Source: JANPIX01 sp031425195 (GTDB taxonomy: Bacteria > Pseudomonadota > Alphaproteobacteria > Rhodobacterales > Rhodobacteraceae). From it: a stretch of DNA of 64,000 bases. Shown piece after piece: positions 1-7,449 of the stretch. Under the pieces are notes generated by a model. It did not search any database. It had not been told where the DNA came from and saw only the letters and a list, made by a program, of their open reading frames with translations. The stretch is from NCBI GenBank assembly GCA_031425195.1, contig JANPIX010000017.1, positions 124,001 through 188,000 on the forward strand, given 5' to 3'. The translations under genes were made by a program, and so were the position numbers. Numbering within the stretch: the first letter of the stretch is position 1; each line of letters opens with the position of its first letter.

Positions 1-1255
1 CAAGCCCCGCCCGATCGATCGCGAACCGCACGGGCAGGCTTTGCAGCGCCACGTCGTGCACAATCTGGTCAAACCCGCGCTGCAGAAAGGTGGAATAGAT
101 TGCCACAAAAGGGCGCAGTCCACTTGCCGCCATCCCGGCGGCAAAGGTGACGCCATGCTGCTCGGCAATGCCGACATCGAACACCCGTCCCGGAAACCGC
201 GCTGCCATATCATTGACGCCGGTGCCGTCCGGCATCGCCGCCGTGATTGCCACGATGCGCGGGTCGCGCGCGGCCTCGGCTGTCAGGGCGCGCCCGAATA
301 CGGCTGTGTAACTGGGCGCATTAGACGCTGATTTGGCCTGCACGCCGCTGTCGACATCGAACTTTGCCACGCCGTGATATTTGTCTGCCGACGCTTCCGC
401 CGGGGCATATCCCTTGCCCTTCACTGTCTTGACGTGAATAAGCACCGGCCCCGTGGCCCGCGCCTGCGCCGCACGAAGGGTGGCCAGAAGGGTCGGCATG
501 TCATGGCCGTCCACCGGGCCGATATAGCTGAACCCCAGTTCCTCGAACAATGTGCCGCCCCCCGGTATTCCGGTCACAAGCGCCCGCGCCCGCCGCGCGC
601 CGTCGCGGATCGGGCCGGGCAGCGCCGCCTCGATCCCCTCGGCGGCATCACGCAGCAACGCAAAGGGGCCAAGTTTCGCCAGATACGATGACAGCGCGCC
701 CACAGGCGGCGCAATGCTCATGTCGTTGTCATTCAGGATCACGAACAGACGCTTGCCCAGATGCCCTGCATGGTTCATCGCCTCATAGGCCATCCCCGCC
801 GTGATCGCCCCGTCGCCGATCACGGCAATGGCGTCACCCGTCGGCATCCCCATATCGCGCCCGACGCTGAACCCAAGAGCCGCAGAAATGGACGTCGACG
901 AATGGGCCGCGCCAAAGGGATCAAAATCGCTCTCGCTGCGCTTGGTGAACCCGCTCAGCCCGCCGCCCTGCCGCAGGGTCCGCATCCGTTCGCGCCGCCC
1001 GGTCAAAATTTTGTGCGGATAGCACTGATGCCCGACATCCCAGATCAGCTTGTCATTGGGCGTGTTGAAAACGGCATGCACGGCAACGGTCAGTTCGACC
1101 ACACCCAGCGACGATCCCAGATGCCCGCCCGTCTTGGACACAACCGAAATCACTTCGGTGCGCAGCTCGTTTGCAAGGTCCGCAAGGTCGCTGTCGCTCA
1201 TGGCGCGCAGATCGGCCGGGCCGGCCACATGGTCAAGAAGGCGTGAATGGGTCAT
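1..1255 (-). CDS. dxs: 1-deoxy-D-xylulose-5-phosphate synthase (partial, C-terminus off window)
   Basis: Thiamine diphosphate enzyme that condenses pyruvate and glyceraldehyde 3-phosphate, the first step of the MEP isoprenoid pathway feeding carotenoids and the bacteriochlorophyll tail. About 418 N-terminal residues are in the window. Visible family blocks are GHLGSSLGVVELTVAVH near residue 45, the ThDP/Mg motif GDGAITAGMAYEAMN near residue 145, and the catalytic-Glu block DVGIAEQHGVTFAAG near residue 370. The ATG at 1255 has a GGGAG ribosome site. It follows pufX on the same strand, as in Rhodobacter, but a strong terminator lies only 18 bp upstream of its start codon. The rest of the gene lies left of position 1. 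Confidence 0.96.
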   Translation of the reverse strand, partial: MTHSRLLDHVAGPADLRAMSDSDLADLANELRTEVISVVSKTGGHLGSSLGVVELTVAVHAVFNTPNDKLIWDVGHQCYPHKILTGRRERMRTLRQGGGLSGFTKRSESDFDPFGAAHSSTSISAALGFSVGRDMGMPTGDAIAVIGDGAITAGMAYEAMNHAGHLGKRLFVILNDNDMSIAPPVGALSSYLAKLGPFALLRDAAEGIEAALPGPIRDGARRARALVTGIPGGGTLFEELGFSYIGPVDGHDMPTLLATLRAAQARATGPVLIHVKTVKGKGYAPAEASADKYHGVAKFDVDSGVQAKSASNAPSYTAVFGRALTAEAARDPRIVAITAAMPDGTGVNDMAARFPGRVFDVGIAEQHGVTFAAGMAASGLRPFVAIYSTFLQRGFDQIVHDVALQSLPVRFAIDRAGL

Positions 1256-1273
1256 GGGATGCTCCCGCAGGGG

Positions 1274-1309
1274 AAAAAAGGGTGTCGTGGCGGACCGCCG
1301 CACGACACC
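1274..1309 (-). terminator. Intrinsic terminator/attenuator between pufX and dxs
   Basis: On the minus strand a 9-bp stem (GGTGTCGTG at 1281-1289 paired with CACGACACC at 1301-1309) with a GC-rich loop is followed by six T residues (A run at 1274-1279 on the plus strand). This is a textbook rho-independent terminator for the superoperon ending in pufX. It ends 18 bp before the dxs start codon, leaving no room for a separate promoter between hairpin and gene. Confidence 0.8.
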
Positions 1310-1387
1310 AGGGCCTGTTGCCAGCAGGAAGGGAACCGGGTCATCACAACCCGCCATCGGAACCGGCACATCTGGCCCGGATGCGTC

Positions 1388-1412
1388 GGCGGGGCACATC
1401 ACGCGCCCCGCC
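1388..1412 (-). other. Hairpin just downstream of pufX
   Basis: GGCGGGGC (1388-1395) pairs with GCCCCGCC (1405-1412) across a 9-nt loop, 10 bp after the pufX stop codon. No T run follows, so it is more likely a 3' RNA-stabilising or processing hairpin of puf mRNA than a terminator. The true terminator lies about 80 bp further on. Confidence 0.55.
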
Positions 1413-1422
1413 CGATCTTTTA

Positions 1423-1650
1423 TCAGACCACAACCCGGATCAGCGGCTGTTCCAGCGCGCCAAGGTTGGGATCAGGGGCCTGCTTGCTTTCCTCTGGCAG
1501 AAGAAGGCTCAGCCCGTACAGCGCGTAGAAGAAGACCCCCACCGCGACAAGCACCAGCGCCGCATAGCCCGCGCCCCGCATCATCTGCCCCAGCACCCAG
1601 GTGCGCAAACGGGCGCTCGGGCCTTCCTCGTAGTAAGGTTTGTCACTCAT
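1423..1650 (-). CDS. pufX: PufX, reaction centre-LH1 core complex subunit
   Basis: 75 residues. PufX sits in the LH1 ring next to the reaction centre, leaves a gap for quinone exchange and promotes core dimers in Rhodobacter. The diagnostic block LRxWVxxQMMxGAG (here LRTWVLGQMMRGAG, residues 15-28) precedes a single membrane helix (about 29-51) and a short periplasmic tail containing QAPDPNLGALE. These match the layout of R. sphaeroides PufX, though the overall sequence is diverged, as is usual in this family. The start has a GGGAGAG ribosome site, 11 bp after pufM. The position occupied by pufC in many roseobacters is taken here by pufX. Confidence 0.88.
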   Translation of the reverse strand: MSDKPYYEEGPSARLRTWVLGQMMRGAGYAALVLVAVGVFFYALYGLSLLLPEESKQAPDPNLGALEQPLIRVVV

Positions 1651-1661
1651 AGCTCTCTCCC

Positions 1662-2585
1662 TTAATCGAGCGGCGCATAGCCGTGCTGTTGTGCCCAGAC
1701 GAACCAGTTATCAACCACAGTGCCAGTCAGCAGGATGCCGATGCCCCCTGTCAACGTGACAAGAATGGCAAACCACCAGGCCCAACGGTGGATCCCCTCC
1801 ATCGTGGCATTGAACCCCATGGTCCAACGCCAGAACAGTGCGGCACGTTCCGTCGCCGTGCCCCGGTCCACGATCTGCTCCAACTCGCGGTCCCCACCCA
1901 GACGGCTGACCGCCAGAATGGTCGCCCCGTGCATCGCACACAGCAACGCCGACCCATACAGGCAGGCAATCGAAAGCGCGTGGAACGGGTTATAGAACAG
2001 GTTGCCGTACGTCAGGCTGAAGGTGTTGGTCCAGTCCAGGTGGCTGAAGATGCCGTAAGGCACGGCTTCCGACCACGACCCCATCAGAATGGGCCGGAAC
2101 AGGCCAAGCACAAGGAACAGCCAGATCGCCGATGCAAAGGCGTAACTGACGTGTTTGCCCATTCCCAGCGCCTCGGCCCGCAGCCAGGTGCGAACCCACC
2201 ACGACAGAACCGAGATCAGAAGGAAAAAGCTGGCAATCAGGAAATAGCCACCTTCCGCAATCGGCGGGAACGACAGGCCGTATTCCGGCGCTGGCGGATC
2301 AAGCGACATCCAGAACAGATCCCGCACGAACACCGCAGGATTATAGCCCGCGATATCCCAGTACCAGGCCCCCACCATGAAGAACCAGATGGACCCGGCG
2401 ATCAGTGACAACGTGCCCATCGCGCCCAGATAGAACGGCCCGATCTGCGCGTTGCCCAGCCACCCCGCCAGAGTGGAAAACCCGGCACGTTTGCCCCGGT
2501 TGCCCAGGTCCACGTTGTGAACCATCCCCATCTCAGGTGCGCCATGCACCTGAACCTGAGTGAAGATGTTTTGATACTCAGCCAT
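1662..2585 (-). CDS. pufM: Photosynthetic reaction centre M subunit
   Basis: 307 residues, five transmembrane helices, inner membrane. It binds half of the bacteriochlorophyll special pair, quinone A and the non-haem iron. Ligands seen by position: His182 (accessory pigment), His202 (special pair), His219, Glu234 and His266 (iron). Typical stretches are GIFSHLDW, FYNPFHAL and LLCAMHG. The ATG overlaps the last 8 bp of pufL, so L and M are translationally coupled in equal amounts. The gene is followed by pufX. Confidence 0.98.
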   Translation of the reverse strand: MAEYQNIFTQVQVHGAPEMGMVHNVDLGNRGKRAGFSTLAGWLGNAQIGPFYLGAMGTLSLIAGSIWFFMVGAWYWDIAGYNPAVFVRDLFWMSLDPPAPEYGLSFPPIAEGGYFLIASFFLLISVLSWWVRTWLRAEALGMGKHVSYAFASAIWLFLVLGLFRPILMGSWSEAVPYGIFSHLDWTNTFSLTYGNLFYNPFHALSIACLYGSALLCAMHGATILAVSRLGGDRELEQIVDRGTATERAALFWRWTMGFNATMEGIHRWAWWFAILVTLTGGIGILLTGTVVDNWFVWAQQHGYAPLD

Positions 2586-3426
2586 TTACGCCTCCTGGAA
2601 TGTCAACCCACCATGGCAATTGCAGCCACCAGTCCCACCAGTCCACCCAGGCGTCGAACCAGATGGTCCCCGACACAAGGATGCACATCGCGCTCCAGAA
2701 GGTCGCGTTGATGGCAAGCAGCAGGCCCAGGCGGTGAATACCCAGCGGGCCGACAGAATAGCCGATCAGATCGCGAAAGAACGTGTCTTCGTGATCGGCT
2801 GTCCGCATTTCCCTGTCCTTGCCAGGATTGGCAGCCGACAGGATCAGACCACCGTGCAGCGCCAAAGCCAGCGCCGTGGTGAAGAAAAAGCTGACCGCAA
2901 GCATATGCAGCGGGTTGTAGTGGAAGTTGCCGTAGGTATAGCCCGTGTTGCTGACCCAATCGAGGTGGCTGAAGATGCCGTAGGGAAACGCATATCCCCA
3001 GGCGCCCATCAGCACAGGCCGGATAATGACAAGCGAGACATAGGCAAAAATCGCAAAGGCAAACGCGTAAGGCACATGCATGCCGATGCCGAGTTTGCGC
3101 GCAATTTCAACTTCGCGCAGCGCCCAACTGATGAAGGCCAGCGTGGCGCACAAGGTGATGATCTGCCAAAGCCCGCCTGCATTCAACGGGGCCATCGCCA
3201 GACCCATTTCCACAGGAGGCGGGTCGATGGAAATCAACCAGGGGTTCCATACACCCTCAAGTGCCGTGCCGTAGAAGATCAGGATCGTGCCCAGCAAGGC
3301 GAAAAAGAACGTCGTGACGCCAAAGAAACCGACGTAGAACGGCCCGACCCAGAAGTCGAACAAGTTCCCCCCGATCAGCGTGCCCCCCGGCACGCGATAT
3401 TTTCGTTCGAAGCTGAGCAATGCCAT
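2578..3426 (-). CDS. pufL: Photosynthetic reaction centre L subunit
   Basis: 282 residues, five transmembrane helices. Partner of PufM in the membrane reaction centre; binds special-pair bacteriochlorophyll, the active-branch pheophytin and quinone B. After removal of Met1 the ligand histidines fall at 153, 168, 173, 190 and 230, exactly the R. sphaeroides numbering. Family blocks include YGIFSHLDWVSNTGY and FHYNPLHM. It is separated from pufA by a 129-bp gap carrying nested hairpins and overlaps pufM by 8 bp. Confidence 0.98.
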   Translation of the reverse strand: MALLSFERKYRVPGGTLIGGNLFDFWVGPFYVGFFGVTTFFFALLGTILIFYGTALEGVWNPWLISIDPPPVEMGLAMAPLNAGGLWQIITLCATLAFISWALREVEIARKLGIGMHVPYAFAFAIFAYVSLVIIRPVLMGAWGYAFPYGIFSHLDWVSNTGYTYGNFHYNPLHMLAVSFFFTTALALALHGGLILSAANPGKDREMRTADHEDTFFRDLIGYSVGPLGIHRLGLLLAINATFWSAMCILVSGTIWFDAWVDWWDWWLQLPWWVDIPGGVNG

Positions 3427-3482
3427 GCTTCTCTCTCCGCTATTGCGGGGCGGTGTCCTTCAGCGCGCACGGGGCGTGCGAA

Positions 3483-3554
3483 CCGGGACTGCCCGTGAAT
3501 TCGTCAGATCGTCGCGGGCGGCCTTGAAGCCGCCCGCAACAGGTGCAGTCCCGG
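3483..3554 (-). promoter_or_regulatory. Nested intercistronic RNA hairpins between pufA and pufL
   Basis: An outer perfect 10-bp stem (CCGGGACTGC 3483-3492 with GCAGTCCCGG 3545-3554) encloses an inner perfect 9-bp stem (GCGGGCGGC 3514-3522 with GCCGCCCGC 3529-3537, 6-nt loop). It begins 1 bp after the pufA stop codon. In Rhodobacter, hairpins at this place protect the upstream pufBA message from 3' decay and so set the excess of LH1 over reaction centre. The same role is inferred here. No T run follows, so it is not a simple terminator. Confidence 0.8.
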
Positions 3555-3555
3555 A

Positions 3556-3741
3556 TTATTCGGCTGGAACCGCAGCCGCGTCGCCCGTGTAGCGCGCACC
3601 TGCTTCTTGCAGCCAGTTGTAGCCAGGCGTGCTAAGCAGAACGAGATGGATCATCGCTGCCAGCAAGAAGAGGAAGACCCCCTGTGCGACGAACACACGG
3701 CGGGGATCGAAAATCAGCCAGATCTTGTAAAATTTGGACAT
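3556..3741 (-). CDS. pufA: Light-harvesting 1 alpha polypeptide
   Basis: 61 residues beginning MSKFYKIWLIFDPRRVFVAQG, the usual LH1 alpha N-terminus. A single membrane helix carries the bacteriochlorophyll-ligating His in AAMIHLVLL, followed by a short periplasmic tail. It forms the LH1 ring with PufB. The start at 3741 is chosen because it has a GGAGG ribosome site and gives the family N-terminus; longer in-frame versions run back into the pufB-pufA gap. It lies 13 bp after pufB and is followed at once by a large stabilising hairpin. Confidence 0.95.
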   Translation of the reverse strand: MSKFYKIWLIFDPRRVFVAQGVFLFLLAAMIHLVLLSTPGYNWLQEAGARYTGDAAAVPAE

Positions 3742-3754
3742 GTTTTGATCCTCC

Positions 3755-3904
3755 TCAAAGCCACGGACGCCAGAACCACACTGCGATATGAGCCACCACG
3801 GCAACCGTGGTGAACAGCCAAAGGCCGCTCATATAAACAGAGTGCAGTTCCTGCGCCTGTTGGTCGGTAAGACCTGTGAAACTCAGGTCAGTTCTATCAG
3901 CCAT
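3755..3904 (-). CDS. pufB: Light-harvesting 1 beta polypeptide
   Basis: 49 residues: MADRTDLSFTGLTDQQAQEL, then HSVYMSGLWLF and the membrane helix ending HIAVWFWRPWL. The helix His binds LH1 bacteriochlorophyll, and the WRPWL end is a beta-chain signature. The start at 3904 has a strong GGAGG site; an upstream in-frame Met would add 13 non-family residues. It is cotranscribed with pufA in the beta-alpha order normal for purple bacteria. Confidence 0.95.
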   Translation of the reverse strand: MADRTDLSFTGLTDQQAQELHSVYMSGLWLFTTVAVVAHIAVWFWRPWL

Positions 3905-3986
3905 AATATCCTCCGGATAATCAGACTGGGCCATGTGCCCCATGGCCAGGGTAACGGTCGGACATCATGCCCTTCCGAATATCCGT

Positions 3987-4002
3987 CCCCCGATTGCGGG
4001 GG
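3987..4002 (-). other. Hairpin between pufQ and pufB
   Basis: CCCCCG (3987-3992) and CGGGGG (3997-4002) form a 6-bp GC stem with a 4-nt loop, within the 122-bp gap between the pufQ stop and the pufB start. Its position fits an RNA processing or 5' stabilising element for pufBA mRNA. This role is inferred from position only. Confidence 0.5.
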
Positions 4003-4026
4003 GCGAATGGGGGTATCAGGCCAAGG

Positions 4027-4248
4027 TCAGGCCTGGAAAATCATCGGCGTGATCGCGCGGGCTTCGGCCACGGCGCGCTGCACGGGGTTGCCGCTGTGGC
4101 GGCTTTTCTTGGTCAACGGGCTGACCATCCAGCCGACCACACCGAACGGCAGCGCCGCCAGAAGGATCAGGCCGAAATAGATCCGGTATTCTGCCCGGCC
4201 GTGACGCGCGGCGCGCGCCTTGGGGATGTTGACGCTGTAGTCGGTCAT
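4027..4248 (-). CDS. pufQ: PufQ, bacteriochlorophyll-biosynthesis associated membrane protein
   Basis: 73 residues with one membrane helix (about 23-42: IYFGLILLAALPFGVVGWMV) followed by a basic segment LTKKSRHSGNPVQRAVAEAR. It is the first gene of the puf set. In Rhodobacter PufQ affects bacteriochlorophyll formation, perhaps as a pigment or intermediate carrier, though its chemistry is not settled. It overlaps the bchZ stop by 4 bp (ATGA), tying puf expression to bch readthrough. Identification rests on position plus the YRIYFGLILLAALPFG helix. Confidence 0.85.
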   Translation of the reverse strand: MTDYSVNIPKARAARHGRAEYRIYFGLILLAALPFGVVGWMVSPLTKKSRHSGNPVQRAVAEARAITPMIFQA

Positions 4249-5723
4249 TTTGGTCCTCCGTTAACATCTTTGGTTTTCGGGCCGCGAAGGCCCTCGACAG
4301 TTTCAAGCACCACCCGTTCGTCACCTTGGTCCAGTGCGGCCTTTTCGGCGGCATCACGCAGGGTACGGGCGGCGGAAATTCGGGTCAGGATCGGATGTTC
4401 ATCGACGATCCGGTCCAGTTCGGCCTGCGCATCCGCATCCCAGGGGAAGTCGCGGCGCAGGGTCGTGGGGGTGGACGCGGCACTGTCCATTTCGCTGCCC
4501 AGGGGCAGGATATGGAACAGGGCGTCGAACAGCGAATTGCAGACTTCCTGCAGCATCCACACGCAACCGCCATAACCCATCACGGGCGTTCCCGTGGCGC
4601 GCCGGATGGCCGCTCCGGGGAACGACGCGGCGATGAAGGTGGGCTGCGGGCCAAAGCCGGATTTCAGTTCGGCCAGATACATCTTTTCGTTGATCGACCC
4701 CATCAGAACCAGCGGACGGTGCTGTTTGATCAGGCCGCGCACGGCCTCGTTGTTGGTCTTCTTGCCGCGCAGACGCGCCACCGCAAAAGCGCAGGGCAGG
4801 CCAAGATCGCCTTCCAGATAATTGCGGATGCCGCGCGCATAGGTTTCGGTGGCGACGACGGCAAAACTTGCGGTGGCAAAGAAATCCTGCGTCACGCTGC
4901 GCCACAGATCCCAGACGGGTTTCAGTGTCGAATGCTTTTCGCGCTCGATGAACGGCTCGGGGTCAAGCCCCAACAAATCGCCCAGCTTGCGCAGGAACAG
5001 CGTGGTGCTTTCCAGCCCGATGGGCGCCTGCAGATAGGGCTTGCCCAGAACTTCGGCCAGCCCGCGCCCGAATTCGCGGTACATGCAGATATTCACATCC
5101 GCATTCACCAGATGGCGCATTTCGGCCAGGTGCGCGCCCAGCGGCATCACCATGTTCACATCCGCGCCGATGCCTTCGACAAGACGGCGAATTTCATGCA
5201 GGTCGGACGCCATGTTGAACACGCCGTACATCGGACCCAGGATGTTCACCCGTGGACGCTGGCCTTCATCACGCCGGGCTTCGGGCGGCATCCGTCCCTT
5301 GGTCATGCCGAATTCGGTAAAGATCCAGGTCATGGCGCGGTCGGCACATTCCCACTGATCTTCATCAATCGTGCGCGGCAGGAACCGCTGAATATTGGTG
5401 CCCATCGGCGTCACGCCGCCCCCGATCATTTCGGCGATGGACCCGGTGACGACCACGGCGGGCAAGGCCGGGTCCAGTGTCTTCCAGGCGCGGCGCATCG
5501 ACCCTTCGGTGCCCTCGCGGCCCAGTTCTTCTTCGCCCAGTCCGGTGACGACAATCGGCAGTTCATGTGGCGGCAGCGCGTCGGTGTAGTGCAGCACACT
5601 GGTCACCGGCAGGTTCTCGCAGCCCACCGGTCCGTCGATCACCACCTGCAAACCCTTGACGGCGCAGAAGGCATAAATCGCCCCCCAATAGCCGCCCGCG
5701 CGATCATGATCCTGCACTAGCAT
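4245..5723 (-). CDS. bchZ: Chlorophyllide a reductase subunit Z
   Basis: 492 residues. With BchY it forms the catalytic (nitrogenase MoFe-like) component that reduces ring B of chlorophyllide a, giving the bacteriochlorin. The start MLVQDHDRAGGYWGAIYAF at 5723 matches family N-termini, follows a GGGGGA ribosome site and gives the usual length. The frame stays open about 75 codons further upstream, but that part overlaps the bchY 3' end and is Arg/Ser/Pro-rich junk. Conserved blocks include DGPVGCENLPVTSVLHY, GSIAEMIGGGVTP and EVCNSLFDALFHILPL. It is coupled to pufQ by ATGA. Confidence 0.97.
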   Translation of the reverse strand: MLVQDHDRAGGYWGAIYAFCAVKGLQVVIDGPVGCENLPVTSVLHYTDALPPHELPIVVTGLGEEELGREGTEGSMRRAWKTLDPALPAVVVTGSIAEMIGGGVTPMGTNIQRFLPRTIDEDQWECADRAMTWIFTEFGMTKGRMPPEARRDEGQRPRVNILGPMYGVFNMASDLHEIRRLVEGIGADVNMVMPLGAHLAEMRHLVNADVNICMYREFGRGLAEVLGKPYLQAPIGLESTTLFLRKLGDLLGLDPEPFIEREKHSTLKPVWDLWRSVTQDFFATASFAVVATETYARGIRNYLEGDLGLPCAFAVARLRGKKTNNEAVRGLIKQHRPLVLMGSINEKMYLAELKSGFGPQPTFIAASFPGAAIRRATGTPVMGYGGCVWMLQEVCNSLFDALFHILPLGSEMDSAASTPTTLRRDFPWDADAQAELDRIVDEHPILTRISAARTLRDAAEKAALDQGDERVVLETVEGLRGPKTKDVNGGPK

Positions 5724-5770
5724 GGGGAATATCCCCCGCTTGTGCGCATCGCGGGGTGTATGTACGCCTG

Positions 5771-5811
5771 CAATACGGGTTGAATACGGTCGCAATACGC
5801 GCTGAACACGG
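5771..5811. repeat. 22-bp-period imperfect tandem repeat in the bchY-bchZ gap
   Basis: CAATACGGGTTGAATACGG (5771-5789) and CAATACGCGCTGAACACGG (5793-5811) are 19-bp direct copies with 16 identical positions, separated by 3 bp. They fill much of the 97-bp gap between the bchY stop and the bchZ start. Function unknown; possibly a duplicated protein or RNA site. Confidence 0.6.
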
Positions 5812-5820
5812 GGCGGCGGG

Positions 5821-7395
5821 TCATATGAACTCCTCCGCCTTGGCGGCCTTGGCCGCCTTGTCGAGCTTCTTCTGGTGCTGCGCGCGGAAGTCGGGGCGCA
5901 GGTTCGGGCTGCCTTCCCAGATGCCTGCGGTATCGCCTGTGCCGACACCTTCGAAGAATTCCTTCATCCCGTCCATCCGCGCCTTGCCCGCGATGGCCGC
6001 GTTGACAACCTGCCCCAAAGACCCCGCCCCTGCCGGGCCCATAAGGGGGCGCGCCGAGATCAGGTTGGTGAAATACAGGGCCGGACGACCGGACTGTTTC
6101 GCCTTCTGAACAACCGGGGTTGTGCCGATGGCAAGGTCAGGATCGAACCCTTCCATAGCCGCCAGATCATCCTCAAGGCTCGCGCGGAATTTGACCACGG
6201 TTCCCTTTGATTCCAACCAGTTGCGGTCGGCATCCGACCACTGGTTCTTGGCGCAGGCGGTGCCCACATAAGGCACATCCGCGCCGCTTTCGATCAACAG
6301 GCGGGCCACCAGCAATTCGCTGCCTTCATAGCCCGAAAGGGTGATGCGCCCCTTGATCGGATTGGCCGCAAGCCCGGCCTTGATGGCGGGAAGAAAGGCG
6401 TTCTGCGCGGCGGCAATCTGCGACGCGGGCACGTTATAGGCGGCACCGATGGCGGCAAGCCAGTCTGCCGTTCCGTCATGTCCCACGGGCGCGGAACCAA
6501 CAACAGCACGCCCCGCCGCCTGAAATTCCCGGATCGACGCGGTATAGAACGGGTGGATCGCCGCCACCACACCACTGTCCAGCGCCGCATAAAGCTCCCG
6601 CCATTCGCGACAAGGAACCACCGGCCCCGCCGCCAGCCCCATCGGCGCCAGCATCGCCCCGATCATCATCGGATCGGCCGGAAACATCTCACCCAACAGG
6701 GCAACCGTCGGGCGGTCAGACCGTCCGCGTTCTGGGGCGGCCACCGGGCCAGCCTCTACTTCGGCGCGGGCGTATTTGAGCATGGCCCCCGCCAGCACAT
6801 CCTTTGCCTCGGCATGCGTGGGCACGCCGAAACCGGGGACATCGATGCCAACGATGCGCACACCGTTGATTTCGTTGGGCAAAAGTTTCAGCGGCACACC
6901 GCTGGCCGTGGGCACGCACAGGTTGGTCACGACCACCGCATCATAACGGTCGGGGTCTGCCAGTTCGTGCACCGCATCGCGGATGTCTTCGAACAGTTTG
7001 CCCGTGACCAGGCTTTCCGAATTGAACGGCACATAGCCAACCGACCGCCGCGCCCCATAGAAATGCGAGACAAAGGTAAGGCCGTATACACAGCAGGCCG
7101 ATCCCGAAAGCACCGTTGCCACCCGCCGCATCCGCAACCCGACACGCAGGCTGCCAAAGGCGGGGCACATGGATTGCGGCTTGTCGTGCGGGCCTTGCGG
7201 ATAGTCCCTCGCAAAACCTTCCATCAGTTCCGCATTGCCCGACGCACGCGCGGCGGCGTCCATCTGCGTGGCGGCGGCATGGCACCCCTGCCCGTCTGTC
7301 GGTTGATCCGCCACAGGCTCTGCCGCGACATCATCCGCCGCGACGAGTGTCAGCGGCGCGTCTTGGGCAGCGTCATAGCGGGCTTCAGCCGTCAT
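5821..7395 (-). CDS. bchY: Chlorophyllide a reductase subunit Y
   Basis: 524 residues. Partner of BchZ in the NB-type heterotetramer of chlorophyllide a oxidoreductase. An extended N-terminus (about 70 residues, Ala/Asp-rich) precedes the conserved core starting QSMCPAFGSLRVGLRMRRV, with further cysteines in GSACCVYGL and VVTNLCVPTASG that fit iron-sulphur ligands of this family. The C-terminus ends in a Lys/Ala-rich helix. It lies 54 bp after bchX and 97 bp before bchZ; the N-terminal start could be somewhat shorter than given. Confidence 0.95.
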   Translation of the reverse strand: MTAEARYDAAQDAPLTLVAADDVAAEPVADQPTDGQGCHAAATQMDAAARASGNAELMEGFARDYPQGPHDKPQSMCPAFGSLRVGLRMRRVATVLSGSACCVYGLTFVSHFYGARRSVGYVPFNSESLVTGKLFEDIRDAVHELADPDRYDAVVVTNLCVPTASGVPLKLLPNEINGVRIVGIDVPGFGVPTHAEAKDVLAGAMLKYARAEVEAGPVAAPERGRSDRPTVALLGEMFPADPMMIGAMLAPMGLAAGPVVPCREWRELYAALDSGVVAAIHPFYTASIREFQAAGRAVVGSAPVGHDGTADWLAAIGAAYNVPASQIAAAQNAFLPAIKAGLAANPIKGRITLSGYEGSELLVARLLIESGADVPYVGTACAKNQWSDADRNWLESKGTVVKFRASLEDDLAAMEGFDPDLAIGTTPVVQKAKQSGRPALYFTNLISARPLMGPAGAGSLGQVVNAAIAGKARMDGMKEFFEGVGTGDTAGIWEGSPNLRPDFRAQHQKKLDKAAKAAKAEEFI

Positions 7396-7449
7396 TTGCC
7401 AAGCCTCCGGTCGCGCAGCGCGCTGTCAAGTTTTGCGAGGGCATCAAGA

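Noticed and set aside
4245..5948. Longer bchZ starting at 5948, with 75 extra N-terminal residues
   Set aside because: The extension lies within the end of bchY and a tandem repeat and is Arg/Ser/Pro-rich. The start at 5723 has a ribosome site and the family N-terminus.
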